58,897 nucleotides of DNA, taken from contig CALVON010000013.1 of assembly GCA_944350315.1 (NCBI GenBank), positions 1 to 58,897 of the forward strand. Direction: 5' to 3'. Positions 26,645 through 35,591 of this stretch are shown one piece after another. Source of the DNA: an uncultured Bacilli bacterium (lineage in GTDB: Bacteria; Bacillota_I; Bacilli_A; RF39; UBA660). The notes beneath the pieces were generated by a model that was not told the DNA's origin, made no database searches, and saw only the letters and a program-made list of their open reading frames with translations. How positions within the stretch are numbered: position 1 is the stretch's first letter; each line of letters begins with the position of its first letter. Both the position numbers and the translations under genes were made by a program.

Positions 26645-27337
26645 GTGGATTTGATAAGGATTACCGATGTTCAAAAAACTTATAAAACAGGGACTGTTGC
26701 CCTTTATGATGTTGATTTAACTATTTCAAAGGGGGAATTTGTTTTTATAATTGGGGCTTCTGGTAGTGGAAAATCAACTTTAATTAAAATGCTATATCGA
26801 GAGGAAAAACCAGATAAAGGCTCTATAATGATAGGTGGTATTAATGTAGCAAAATTGAAAGATAGGAAGGTATATATTCTTAGAAGAAAGTTGGGAGTAG
26901 TTTTTCAAGATTTTAAGTTGTTGCCTAGATTAACAGTATATGAAAATGTTGCCTTTGCGATGGAAGTTTTTGGGTATGATAAAAAGAAGATTCACCATAG
27001 AGTGATGGAAGTTTTGGAATTAGTCGGGCTTAAAGGAAAAGTAAGACAATATCCTAATCAATTATCAGGCGGTGAACAGCAAAGGGTTGTAATTGCAAGA
27101 GCCATTGTAAATAATCCTAAACTTCTTATTTGTGATGAGCCAACTGGAAATTTAGATCCTGATACAAGTATGGGAATAATGAAAGTTTTAGATGATATTA
27201 ATAAAATGGGAACAACAATAGTTATGACTACCCATAATAGAGATATTGTTAATACAATGAAAAAAAGAGTAGTTGTTCTTAATGAAGGTAAAATTATTCA
27301 GGATTATGAAAGAGGTAAGTATTATGAAGTTCTTTAG
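26645..27337 (+). CDS. ftsE: Cell division ABC ATPase FtsE
   Basis: About 230 residues. Walker A GASGSGKST, Q-loop VFQDFKLLPRLTVYENVA, signature LSGGEQQRVVIARAI, Walker B LLICDEPTGNLD, and switch His in MTTHNR. VFQDFKLLPRLT is characteristic of FtsE. With FtsX it activates peptidoglycan hydrolases at the septum or cell wall, and in Bacillus it also affects sporulation entry. The start is GTG at 26645, after AGAGGTAGGTG; an upstream alternative start gives extra residues without an SD. It overlaps ftsX by 14 bp. Confidence 0.92.
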   Translation: MDLIRITDVQKTYKTGTVALYDVDLTISKGEFVFIIGASGSGKSTLIKMLYREEKPDKGSIMIGGINVAKLKDRKVYILRRKLGVVFQDFKLLPRLTVYENVAFAMEVFGYDKKKIHHRVMEVLELVGLKGKVRQYPNQLSGGEQQRVVIARAIVNNPKLLICDEPTGNLDPDTSMGIMKVLDDINKMGTTIVMTTHNRDIVNTMKKRVVVLNEGKIIQDYERGKYYEVL

Positions 27338-28226
27338 AGTTATTAAAAGATATTTTCGCGATGCTGGGAAAAGTGTTATCAGAAATTTTGCACTATCTCT
27401 TGCTTCAATATCATGTATAACTATTACCTTAATTGCAGTAGCTTCATCAATTGTTTTATCTTACAATGTAGAACAGATGACAAAGCATGTTAGTAGTAAT
27501 ATATCAATTGTTGTTTTTGTTGATAGTGAGGTGGATGAAGTTCAATTAGAGCAAATTAAAAATAATATTCAAAGATTAGATAATATTGATTCAATAACTT
27601 TTAAATCAAAGAAAGAATATGCGGAGGAAACTAAAGATTTAGATGATCGTTTTTCTTTGATAGTTGATAGTTGGACGGATGAAACTAATCCACTACTTGA
27701 CAGTTATGAAGTAAAAGTTAAGGATATTAATTTGATAAAGGATACAGCAGATAAAATTAAAAAAATTGATAATGTTAAATCGGTTAACTTTGGAGAAGAG
27801 TATATTGAATCATTAATTACAATTCTTGGAATAATTGAAAAGATATGTATCGGAAGTGTTATAGCTTTAATTTTGGTTACAGCATTTTTAATAGCCAATA
27901 CGATAAAATTAGCTATATTCTCTAGAAAAAATGAAATTGAGATAATGAGGTTGGTTGGTGCTTCTAATATGTCAATTAAGGTTCCATTTTTAATTGAAGG
28001 ATCTTTTATTGGTTTTTTAGGTTCCATTATTCCAATAATCGTAATGGTTTATGGCTATAATTCTTTTTATAATTTCTTAGGTGGTAAATTATTTTCTTCT
28101 TCTTTAGGTAAATTAATTGAACCATATCCATTCTTGTTATGGAGTTCTGGACTACTTTTATTGATTGGATTATTAGTAGGAATGTTTGGTAGTTATAGAG
28201 CGGTAAAAAAATATTTAAAGATATAG
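27324..28226 (+). CDS. ftsX: Cell division protein FtsX
   Basis: A 300-residue protein with four membrane helices in the FtsX topology. N-terminal helix (RNFALSLASISCITITLIAV), a large extracytoplasmic loop (about residues 45-165) that in the family contacts a peptidoglycan hydrolase, then three C-terminal helices with IEIMRLVGASNMSIKVPFLIEG. The start is ATG at 27324 with AAAGAGGTAAG upstream, overlapping ftsE. pyrH follows after 8 bp. Confidence 0.92.
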   Translation: MKFFRVIKRYFRDAGKSVIRNFALSLASISCITITLIAVASSIVLSYNVEQMTKHVSSNISIVVFVDSEVDEVQLEQIKNNIQRLDNIDSITFKSKKEYAEETKDLDDRFSLIVDSWTDETNPLLDSYEVKVKDINLIKDTADKIKKIDNVKSVNFGEEYIESLITILGIIEKICIGSVIALILVTAFLIANTIKLAIFSRKNEIEIMRLVGASNMSIKVPFLIEGSFIGFLGSIIPIIVMVYGYNSFYNFLGGKLFSSSLGKLIEPYPFLLWSSGLLLLIGLLVGMFGSYRAVKKYLKI

Positions 28227-28234
28227 GTGAATTT

Positions 28235-28942
28235 ATGGTAAAAACTATTTTAATAAAATTGTCTGGTGAATCTTTGGCAGGAAATAAAAAATATGGATTG
28301 GATTTTGATTATATAAAAGAGATATGTTTAAGAATTAAAAATATTCATGATATGGGTGTTAGAGTAGCAATCGTTTGTGGTGGCGGTAATTTTCTTCGTG
28401 GAAGAGATGCTAAAGCAATGGATAGAGAACGGGCTGATTATGTAGGAATGTTAGCTACTGTTATGAATAGCTTGGTATTAAGAGATATGTTTATTCAAAT
28501 TGGGTGTGAAGTTTATAACCAAAGTGGACTTGAGATCTCAATTATTGATAATATTGATAAAAAATTATCATTAAAGGCTTTAGATGAAAATAAAATAGTA
28601 ATATTTGGTGGAGGGACTGGCAAGCCATTTTTCTCTACTGATACGGGAGCATCACTTCGGGCAGTTGATATAGGTGCGGATATTATAGTCAAATTAACAA
28701 ATGTTGATGGTGTTTATGATAAAGACCCAAACAAATATAGTGATGCTGTGATGTATGATGAAATTACTTTTGATGATGTTTTAAAAAATAAATTAGGAAT
28801 TATGGATATGGAAGCAATTGAGATGTGTCGTGATAATAATATTGAGATAGCAGTTATTAATATTAATATTTCAGATGGTTTAAATTATATAGTTGAAAAT
28901 AAAAAAATTGGTACACGTGTAGTTTGTAAAAAAAAGCTATAA
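28235..28942 (+). CDS. pyrH: UMP kinase
   Basis: A 235-residue protein, the full family length. KLSGESLAG at the N-terminus is the phosphate-binding loop. CGGGNFLRGRDAK and FGGGTGKPFFSTDTGA are hallmark PyrH motifs, and KLTNVDGVYDKDP is the amino-acid-kinase signature. It phosphorylates UMP to UDP in the cytosol and is usually a homohexamer regulated by UTP/GTP. It is co-oriented with ftsEX (8-bp gap) and ends in an intrinsic terminator overlapping the stop. Confidence 0.96.
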   Translation: MVKTILIKLSGESLAGNKKYGLDFDYIKEICLRIKNIHDMGVRVAIVCGGGNFLRGRDAKAMDRERADYVGMLATVMNSLVLRDMFIQIGCEVYNQSGLEISIIDNIDKKLSLKALDENKIVIFGGGTGKPFFSTDTGASLRAVDIGADIIVKLTNVDGVYDKDPNKYSDAVMYDEITFDDVLKNKLGIMDMEAIEMCRDNNIEIAVININISDGLNYIVENKKIGTRVVCKKKL

Positions 28943-28963
28943 GGCAGAAACTTATAGCTTTTT
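28929..28963 (+). terminator. Intrinsic terminator after pyrH
   Basis: AAAAAGCTATAAG (28931-28943) pairs with CTTATAGCTTTTT (28951-28963). A strong stem with a T-run. Confidence 0.88.
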
Positions 28964-29005
28964 ATAAATATTTTTCATTTTTATGAACAAAATAATAAAA
29001 AAGTA

Positions 29006-29034
29006 TTGATAATTATTATTTTTTGTTATATAAT
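29006..29034 (+). promoter_or_regulatory. Promoter of tRNA-Asn
   Basis: TTGATA (29006-29011), a 17-bp spacer, and TATAAT (29029-29034), 11 bp before the tRNA 5' end. Confidence 0.8.
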
Positions 29035-29045
29035 TAACTAGCAAT

Positions 29046-29121
29046 GCCTGATTAGCTCAGTCGGTAGAGCACTCGGCTGTTAACCGATAGGTCGTAGGTT
29101 CGAGTCCTACATCAGGCGCCA
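29046..29121 (+). tRNA. tRNA-Asn (GTT anticodon)
   Basis: 76 bases. The acceptor GCCTGAT pairs with ATCAGGC, the D-arm is AGCTCAGTCGGTAGAGC, the anticodon stem-loop CGGCTGTTAACCG has anticodon GTT, and the T-loop is GTTCGAGTC. A G discriminator and encoded CCA complete it. It lies between its own promoter and terminator. Confidence 0.97.
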
Positions 29122-29134
29122 TTTGTGTTTATAT

Positions 29135-29160
29135 AACGAACTTTAGTAGTTCGTTTTTTC
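29135..29160 (+). terminator. Intrinsic terminator after tRNA-Asn
   Basis: AACGAACT pairs with AGTTCGTT across a five-base loop, followed by T6. Confidence 0.88.
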
Positions 29161-29215
29161 TTTACTATAAAATTATTGTGTGCTAAAATATTATTGTATG
29201 GTAGGAGAAAAGAAT

Positions 29216-30964
29216 ATGATTGGGAAAATTTCAAGTATTAAGGATTCAAGAATATATGTTAATTTATCAATAAATGTTTATAATTCAACCAATTTATTAG
29301 GAAAAAATGTAATTTTTGATAATCGATTTGTTGGTGAAATAATAAATATGTCTAGTAGTATTGTTGAAATTAAATTAATTGGTGAATTTGTCAATAATGT
29401 ATTTTTTTCTGGAAATATTATAATGCCTTCTTTTAATAGTGACTGTCGTTTAGCTACTGATAATGAAGTAAATATTATATATGGTGTTAGTGGTGATAAC
29501 TGTATTAAACTAGGTAAGTCACTTGTATATAGTAATTATAATGTTTATGTAAATGTTAATTCTTTATTTTCCGGTCATTTTGCAATTTTTGGAAATACTG
29601 GTAGTGGTAAAAGTTATTTTTTAACAAGGTTATTACAAGGAATTTTTTATGATGCTAAAAAGTTACCCCTTAATCCTAATATATTTTTATTTGATGCATA
29701 TGGAGAGTATCAACAAGCATTTAGTAATATTGGAAAAGTAAATAGTAATTTAAATTATCGCGTTATTACTACTAATTTAAGGGATAATAATTATGAAAAA
29801 TTATTTATTCCGTTTTGGTTTTTAGGTGTTGATGATATTTGCTTGTTACTTAATGTTGATGATTTAAGACAAATTCCGATTGTCGAGAAGGCACTTAAAT
29901 TAGTTTCTTATTTTTCCCGAGATGAATCTGTTGTAATTAATCAGAAAAATGATATTATTGCAAGATGCATTTTAGATATTATTTTTTCTTTAACTAATAG
30001 TAACGAAATACGTAATAAGGTTACTACAATTTTGACTAAGTTTAATACGAGCAATATAAATTTGGATATAAATCTTACTAAGGGAGGCTGGACAAGAACT
30101 ATTAGGCAATGTCTATTTGTGGATAGTTCTGGAAAATTTGCTGATATTGAATCAGTAATAGAATATTTAGAGCAATTTTGTGTTGATGATTTTGAATTAT
30201 CACTACCTGATGGTAGTTATATGTATTCGATAAAAGACTTTTATAATTCTTTAGAGTTTGCTTTAGTAAGTGAAGGGATTTATAGTAGTAGTAGTGTATT
30301 TGATTATGCTAATGTATTAAAGATTAGATTAAATTCGCTAATTAACAGTGATTATGTTAATTATTTTGAATGTAATAGGTATATGAGAAAGGCTGATTAT
30401 ATTAAATATTTATTGTATGATAGGAATAATAGAAAATATCAAATAGTCAATTTTAATATTAATTCAGTTGATGATAGATTTGCCAAAGTAATTGTAAAAA
30501 TATATTCAAAAATGTTGTTTGATTTTATAACTAGTTTGCCTAATAGAGCTTCTATGCCATTTCATATTATACTAGAAGAAGCACATAGGTATGTTCAAAA
30601 TGATGATGATGTTAAAATTATTGGATATAATATATTTGATAGGATAGCTAAAGAAGGCAGAAAATATGGAATTCTTTTGGGTATTATCAGTCAAAGACCG
30701 TCTGAGATAAGTGACACTATGATAAGTCAGTGTTCTAATTTTGCTATTTTTAAGATGTTTTATCAGATAGATATACAGTTTATATTAAATAGTATTCCAT
30801 ATGCAGATGTTTCTTTACTTGAGAAGATAAAAATGCTGCCTCCTGGGGTGTGTATGTTATTTGGTTCAGCATTTAAGTTGCCAATTTTAACAACAATTGA
30901 TTTACCAAATCCACCACCACATAGTGATAATTGTGATATTAATAAAACATGGTATATTAATTAA
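29216..30964 (+). CDS. HerA-like DNA translocase ATPase
   Basis: A 582-residue protein. The N-terminal HAS-barrel-like beta domain (GKISSIKDSRIYVNLS) is followed by Walker A in FGNTGSGKSYFL (about residue 124), LFDAYGEYQQAF, a helical middle, Walker B in IILEEAHRY (about 450), and an arginine-finger region IAKEGRKYGILLGIISQRPSEIS. This is the HerA/FtsK-superfamily 'ATP-binding DUF87' type. In archaea and some bacteria HerA works with the nuclease NurA, but no nuclease gene is adjacent here, so the role (DNA end processing or defence) is open. ATG at 29216 is chosen from GGTAGGAGAAAAG. Flanked by terminators, so a single gene. Confidence 0.85.
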   Translation: MIGKISSIKDSRIYVNLSINVYNSTNLLGKNVIFDNRFVGEIINMSSSIVEIKLIGEFVNNVFFSGNIIMPSFNSDCRLATDNEVNIIYGVSGDNCIKLGKSLVYSNYNVYVNVNSLFSGHFAIFGNTGSGKSYFLTRLLQGIFYDAKKLPLNPNIFLFDAYGEYQQAFSNIGKVNSNLNYRVITTNLRDNNYEKLFIPFWFLGVDDICLLLNVDDLRQIPIVEKALKLVSYFSRDESVVINQKNDIIARCILDIIFSLTNSNEIRNKVTTILTKFNTSNINLDINLTKGGWTRTIRQCLFVDSSGKFADIESVIEYLEQFCVDDFELSLPDGSYMYSIKDFYNSLEFALVSEGIYSSSSVFDYANVLKIRLNSLINSDYVNYFECNRYMRKADYIKYLLYDRNNRKYQIVNFNINSVDDRFAKVIVKIYSKMLFDFITSLPNRASMPFHIILEEAHRYVQNDDDVKIIGYNIFDRIAKEGRKYGILLGIISQRPSEISDTMISQCSNFAIFKMFYQIDIQFILNSIPYADVSLLEKIKMLPPGVCMLFGSAFKLPILTTIDLPNPPPHSDNCDINKTWYIN

Positions 30965-30972
30965 AAGTATTA

Positions 30973-31011
30973 AGAAAGATATTTCATATTGTTTGAATTA
31001 TCTTTCTTTTT
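30973..31011 (+). terminator. Intrinsic terminator after the HerA-like gene
   Basis: AGAAAGATA (30973-30981) pairs with TATCTTTCT (30999-31007), followed by T residues. Confidence 0.75.
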
Positions 31012-31038
31012 GATATATAATATATCTAGGTGATTTAA

Positions 31039-31797
31039 ATGTTATCAATAAAAAAATTAAATGTTTCTGTAGATGAAAAAGAAGTGTTAAATGATTTTAA
31101 TTTGGATATTAAAGATGGTAGTATTCATGTAATAATGGGACCAAATGGTGTTGGTAAATCTACATTGTCTAGAGTTATTATGGGGGATAATAGATATAAG
31201 GTTACAAATGGTGAGATTATTTTTGCCGATGTTAATATTAATGAACTAACTCCTGATGTTAGAAGTAAAATGGGAATATTTTTAGCTATGCAAAATCCTC
31301 TTGAAATTGATGGTGTTAGTAATCAAGATTTTTTGAGGACGGCAATGTCTAGTCATGCTGGAAAAAATATTGGTCTTTATGATTTTATATTGAAGTGTGA
31401 AAAGGCTTCAGAAGAATTAAAAATGGATAAGTCTTTAATACACCGAACAGTTAATGTTGGGTTTTCTGGTGGAGAGAAAAAGAAGAACGAGGTTTTACAG
31501 ATTAAATTATTAAATCCTAAATTTATTATTTTGGACGAATTGGATTCTGGATTGGATGTTGATAGTTTAAAAATTGTTGCTAAAAATATTTTAAGTTATA
31601 AAGAAGAAAAAAAAGATACATCTATATTAATTATTACTCATCTTTCTAAAATTTTAGAATATATAAAACCAGATTATGTACATGTGTTGATAGATGGAAA
31701 ATTAGTTGCTACTGGTGATTATGATTTAGCTTTAGACATTGAAAAAAATGGATATAATAAGTATATTGATATGTCAAATGTTATTGTTAAGGAATGA
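31039..31797 (+). CDS. sufC: Fe-S cluster assembly ATPase SufC
   Basis: A 252-residue ABC-type ATPase. Walker A GPNGVGKST (34-42), MQNPLEIDGVSNQDFLR typical of SufC, signature FSGGEKKKNEVLQI with the SufC-specific EKKKNE, Walker B FIILDELDSGLDVD, and switch His in ITHLSK. It energises the SUF scaffold. First gene of a tight sufC-D-S-U cluster. SufD starts 4 bp after its stop. Confidence 0.95.
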   Translation: MLSIKKLNVSVDEKEVLNDFNLDIKDGSIHVIMGPNGVGKSTLSRVIMGDNRYKVTNGEIIFADVNINELTPDVRSKMGIFLAMQNPLEIDGVSNQDFLRTAMSSHAGKNIGLYDFILKCEKASEELKMDKSLIHRTVNVGFSGGEKKKNEVLQIKLLNPKFIILDELDSGLDVDSLKIVAKNILSYKEEKKDTSILIITHLSKILEYIKPDYVHVLIDGKLVATGDYDLALDIEKNGYNKYIDMSNVIVKE

Positions 31798-31801
31798 CTT
31801 T

Positions 31802-32557
31802 ATGAATAAAATAAGAGTAAGTAAAAATAAAATTAGTAATTTTGATAATGATAAAGTGATTGTAGAAGGTAATACAATTAATTTTAATTATTCTGGTGAA
31901 TATGAGATCGAATATGTAGATTGTAATGATATTTTTTTAATATTCAACATTAATGGATGCAATATAAAATTATGTGAGAGCAGTTTTGATAATAATATCT
32001 GTATTAAAAATACTTATAATATTAAAAAAGGGTATTTAGTAATTAATAAATTTTATAATAATAAAAGTGTTTCTGAAGAGTTGAATTTCAATTTGTATGA
32101 GTGTGAAGATAGAATTGATTATACGTTTTCTGATATATGTTTAGGTGAAGAAAAATATTTAATAAATATTAATCATAAAAATAAAAAGACTATTAGTAAT
32201 ATTAATAATCGTGCAATTTCATTAAAAAATAGTAAAATTAATTTTATTATTAATAGTAATGTTATAAAAGAGGGAATTGATTCTGTTTTAAATCAGAATA
32301 CACGGATAGTTACATTAGATAATAGTGATGCTAAAATATGTCCTAATATGTTTATTGATTTAGATGATGTTTCGGCAAAACATGGTTCAGTTATTGGTAC
32401 TTTTAATAATGAACAGATATTTTATTTGATGAGTAAAGGAATTAGTTATTATGATTCTTTAAAATTACTCATAAAAGGATGTTTATTATCTGATTTAGTT
32501 GTTGTAGCAGATAAAAAAATGAAGATTTTAGAAATAATTGACAGATATTGGAGGTGA
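31802..32557 (+). CDS. sufD: SufD-like scaffold protein, short
   Basis: A 251-residue member of the SufB/SufD family, much shorter than typical SufB (about 465) or SufD (about 430). It keeps only part of the beta-helix and the C-terminal helices. The C-terminal signature SAKHGSVIGTFNNEQIFYLMSKGIS matches SufD's conserved His region rather than SufB's. The start is ATG at 31802 after AAGGAATGAC; upstream in-frame ATGs are inside sufC. No sufB is found in the cluster, so this protein may work as a homodimer scaffold with SufC, or sufB lies elsewhere. Confidence 0.75.
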   Translation: MNKIRVSKNKISNFDNDKVIVEGNTINFNYSGEYEIEYVDCNDIFLIFNINGCNIKLCESSFDNNICIKNTYNIKKGYLVINKFYNNKSVSEELNFNLYECEDRIDYTFSDICLGEEKYLININHKNKKTISNINNRAISLKNSKINFIINSNVIKEGIDSVLNQNTRIVTLDNSDAKICPNMFIDLDDVSAKHGSVIGTFNNEQIFYLMSKGISYYDSLKLLIKGCLLSDLVVVADKKMKILEIIDRYWR

Positions 32558-33760
32558 ATGATGAATAGAGAAGATTTTACAATACTTAATAATGGTAAAT
32601 TAATTTACTTTGATAATGGTGCTACTACTTTGAAACCTGATTGTGTAAGAGATACTATTAATGATTATTACAATATATATACATCTAACATACATAGAGG
32701 AGATTATTCTAGTAGTTTAAAAGTAAGTGAATTATATGATAATTGTCGCGAAGAAGTTAGAGATTATATTAATGCTAAATATTGTTGTGAAATTATATTT
32801 ACTTCAGGAGCAACGGAGTCATTAAATGATATTGTCTTTGGTTTTTTTAGGCATAATTTAAAAAAAGGTGATGAAGTATTAATTACGGAATCAGAGCATG
32901 CTTCAAATGTATTACCTTGGTTTATTTTACAGAAAGAAATGGGAATAGTTGTTAAATATATTTCTTTAAATGAAAATTATGAAGTAACAATTGATAATTT
33001 GCAAAAAGCAATTACTAATAAAACAAAAGTGGTTTCTTTAGCACATGTTACTAATGTTATTGGTGACGTTAGAGATATTAAGAATATTGCTAAAATATGT
33101 CATGAAAAGGATATTTTTGTTGTTGTAGATGCAGCTCAAAGTGCAGCTCATGAGAAAATTGATGTAGTAGATATGGATATAGATTTCTTGGCTTTTTCAG
33201 CACATAAAATGTACGGACCTACTGGAGTTGGTGTTTTATATGGTAAGTTTAATTTACTTAAAAAAATGATTCCTTGTAGATATGGTGGTGGAATGAATGC
33301 TATATTTAATAATGATGGATATGTTGAACTTAAAGATTTACCAGATAGATTAGAGGCGGGAACTCCTAATATTGAAGGCGTTTTAGGACTTTGTGAGTGT
33401 ATAAAGTATATAAAGAAGATAGGACTTGAAAAAATTAACAAGTATGAACATGATTTAAGAAAATATTTAATTGATAGATTGAGTGAGTTAGATTTTATAA
33501 CAGTATATAATAAAAATAATAATGGAATAATTGTATCTTTTAACATTAATGGGGTTTTTAGTCAAGATACAGCTATATATTTAGATAAATATAATATTTG
33601 TGTTAGAGCAGGAAATCATTGCGCTAAAATGGTAAAAAATGTTTTTAATGTAGCTAATACAGTTAGAGTTAGTTTGAGTTTTTATAACACAAAAGAAGAA
33701 GTTGATTTACTGATTAATGTTTTAAAAAATAGTAAAAATATTTGGGAGGAAATACTTTAG
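32558..33760 (+). CDS. sufS: Cysteine desulfurase SufS
   Basis: A 400-residue PLP enzyme. YFDNGATTLKP N-terminus, NIHRGDYSSS, TSGATESLN, TESEHASNVLPW, VDAAQSAAHEKIDV, the PLP Lys in SAHKMYGPTGVG, RLEAGTPNIEG, and the persulfide Cys in RAGNHCAKM. These are group II (SufS/CsdA) motifs. It takes sulfur from cysteine and passes it to SufU. SD GGAGGTGA serves the ATG-ATG pair at 32558/32561. It overlaps the start of sufU at the last base. Confidence 0.95.
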   Translation: MMNREDFTILNNGKLIYFDNGATTLKPDCVRDTINDYYNIYTSNIHRGDYSSSLKVSELYDNCREEVRDYINAKYCCEIIFTSGATESLNDIVFGFFRHNLKKGDEVLITESEHASNVLPWFILQKEMGIVVKYISLNENYEVTIDNLQKAITNKTKVVSLAHVTNVIGDVRDIKNIAKICHEKDIFVVVDAAQSAAHEKIDVVDMDIDFLAFSAHKMYGPTGVGVLYGKFNLLKKMIPCRYGGGMNAIFNNDGYVELKDLPDRLEAGTPNIEGVLGLCECIKYIKKIGLEKINKYEHDLRKYLIDRLSELDFITVYNKNNNGIIVSFNINGVFSQDTAIYLDKYNICVRAGNHCAKMVKNVFNVANTVRVSLSFYNTKEEVDLLINVLKNSKNIWEEIL

Positions 33761-34188
33761 TGGATAATGATATTAAAAGAAGTATTATTTTAGATAATTA
33801 TCAAGATAATAGTAATAGAATAATTCCTGATAATGTGAGTGAATATATTAAAATTAATAGTAATAATGATAGTTGTATTGATAATATTGATATATATGTA
33901 AAAATAAATGGTAATTTAATTGAAGATATAAAATATTATGGAGAAGCATGTGTTATTGCTATTTCAAGTACAAATATACTTAGAAACTTGTTAGTAGGAA
34001 AGACTTTTGATGAAGCAAAAAATATTTTAAGAAATTATTTTAACATGATAGAAGAAAAAGAATATGATAATCATTTATTAAAAGAGGCATGTGTTTATAG
34101 TGATATTTCTAAACAACCTTCTAGAAAAACATGTGCAACGTTATTTGCCAGAGGGATAAGTAAAATACTAAGTCAAAATGATAAATAG
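33760..34188 (+). CDS. sufU: Sulfur-transfer/scaffold protein SufU
   Basis: A 142-residue protein. The start is GTG at 33760, placed by GGGAGGAAA, sharing a base with the sufS stop. Family motifs: SCIDNIDIYVKIN (first Cys and Asp; canonical CGD is CID here), YYGEACVIAISSTNIL with the second Cys, KEACVYSD, and RKTCATLFARG with the last Cys. SufU accepts sulfur from SufS via its Zn-bound Cys cluster. Last gene of the cluster before a terminator, so sufB is not in this operon. Confidence 0.9.
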   Translation: MDNDIKRSIILDNYQDNSNRIIPDNVSEYIKINSNNDSCIDNIDIYVKINGNLIEDIKYYGEACVIAISSTNILRNLLVGKTFDEAKNILRNYFNMIEEKEYDNHLLKEACVYSDISKQPSRKTCATLFARGISKILSQNDK

Positions 34189-34218
34189 TTATAATACTGT
34201 TATTCATTTTGACTTTTT
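34170..34218 (+). terminator. Intrinsic terminator of the suf operon
   Basis: AAGTCAAAATGA (in the 3' end of sufU) pairs with TCATTTTGACTT, followed by a T-run at 34213-34218. The loop is long, about 20 bases. Confidence 0.75.
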
Positions 34219-34248
34219 ATGATATAATATTTTGTGGATGTGGTATAT

Positions 34249-35526
34249 ATGGATATGTATGTTGAATTAAGAGATAGGTATGATGAATTAGGAAAAGTAT
34301 TAAAAAAGATTTATGATGTTAAGGGTAATAATAAAAAAAATTTATCTTTAGATCAGATGAATGAATGGCTTAAAGAGGTTGTTTTGTTTTATGAAAAATG
34401 TGGTATAAAATTGTCTTATGATAATTTTAAAGATTCTTTTAATGAAAATAATTCAATTTATAAAAAGAGAAATAATCGTGTTAATAAATATATGAAAGCT
34501 TTTTTTGATAATATAGATAATTTAGATAGTTATGATTTTTCTTTGGTTTTACTTTCATATGATGATGTTACAATAAAAGATGGTGATAATCCAATATTAG
34601 ATGAAATTGTGGCAATGATTATTAATTTTAATAATAAGCATAAAAGGATATTTAATTTATTATTAGAGGAATTAAAAAGAAAATATAATGATTTGGAAAT
34701 TGATAGTAGTTTTTTTACATATGATAAAATAGAAGATTTGTTGACGCTTATTACTCAGAGAATTGTTATTTTGTCAGAAAAGATAAATAAATTAAAAGAA
34801 GAAAGAAAAAAGAATGAGGATAAAGAGAAAGAAAAAAATAAATGTATTGAAAAGATTTATGAATTGTGTATGTCAATAACAGGTAATGATTATAGTGAGC
34901 GAAGTCTCGATGAGAAAAAACAAATGATGAATATGTTACCATATATTTTGGATTTAATTATTAAGATGAGAATTTTTAATGAACTATATGATAAGTACAA
35001 TGAATATAATGTTAGTGTTAATTATGATGAAATAGTAAAAATAGTTAAAAGATTAAGAGATCAAATTGCTTCTTGTAATAAAAAGATTGACGAATTTACT
35101 GAAAAAAAAGATTATTTAGTTGCTAAAAATAGTATTTTTTGGAATAATAAGAAAGAGGTTAATAGATTAAACATTCAGATTAATGAAATAGATAATGAAG
35201 TAAGATTAAAAGAATCTAATATTTTACATATGTTAGGCAATTATTTTCAAGGATTTTATGAAAAATATGATTTAATCAAGTTAGAAGAGGTGTTTGGTGT
35301 ATCTGGACTAGATGATAGATCTAAATTGTTTGGCGTTTTTGATTTTGAGATGTTGCCAGTTACTAGTGATAAAGTAAATCAAATGGAAGAATTAAAAAAG
35401 CTTCAGGTATTTATTCCAGATATGTCCAGTATGGAATTTAGTAGAATTAGTAGATTATGTTTGGAAATTGTGTCTAGTAATATTCCTATTAATGACCTTC
35501 AATCAGCTGTAGTTAAAAAAAGGTAA
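34249..35526 (+). CDS. Hypothetical coiled-coil protein
   Basis: About 425 residues, not recognised. It is highly charged, rich in Asn, Asp, Lys and Glu, with no membrane helix. Two strong coiled-coil stretches are visible: ERKKNEDKEKEKNKCIEK (about residue 190) and a region around residues 265-325 (EIVKIVKRLRDQIASCNKKI, then INEIDNEVRLKE). Start uncertain: a GTG at 34234 is in frame, while ATG at 34249 has a weak GGATGTGG upstream. It stands alone between the suf terminator and the Ca2+-ATPase gene. Confidence 0.65.
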   Translation: MDMYVELRDRYDELGKVLKKIYDVKGNNKKNLSLDQMNEWLKEVVLFYEKCGIKLSYDNFKDSFNENNSIYKKRNNRVNKYMKAFFDNIDNLDSYDFSLVLLSYDDVTIKDGDNPILDEIVAMIINFNNKHKRIFNLLLEELKRKYNDLEIDSSFFTYDKIEDLLTLITQRIVILSEKINKLKEERKKNEDKEKEKNKCIEKIYELCMSITGNDYSERSLDEKKQMMNMLPYILDLIIKMRIFNELYDKYNEYNVSVNYDEIVKIVKRLRDQIASCNKKIDEFTEKKDYLVAKNSIFWNNKKEVNRLNIQINEIDNEVRLKESNILHMLGNYFQGFYEKYDLIKLEEVFGVSGLDDRSKLFGVFDFEMLPVTSDKVNQMEELKKLQVFIPDMSSMEFSRISRLCLEIVSSNIPINDLQSAVVKKR

Positions 35527-35591
35527 GAATAATGTCTTATAGATATTGTTCTTATTTTTATTTATCATAGTATTTTTTATTAGGAGGTAAT

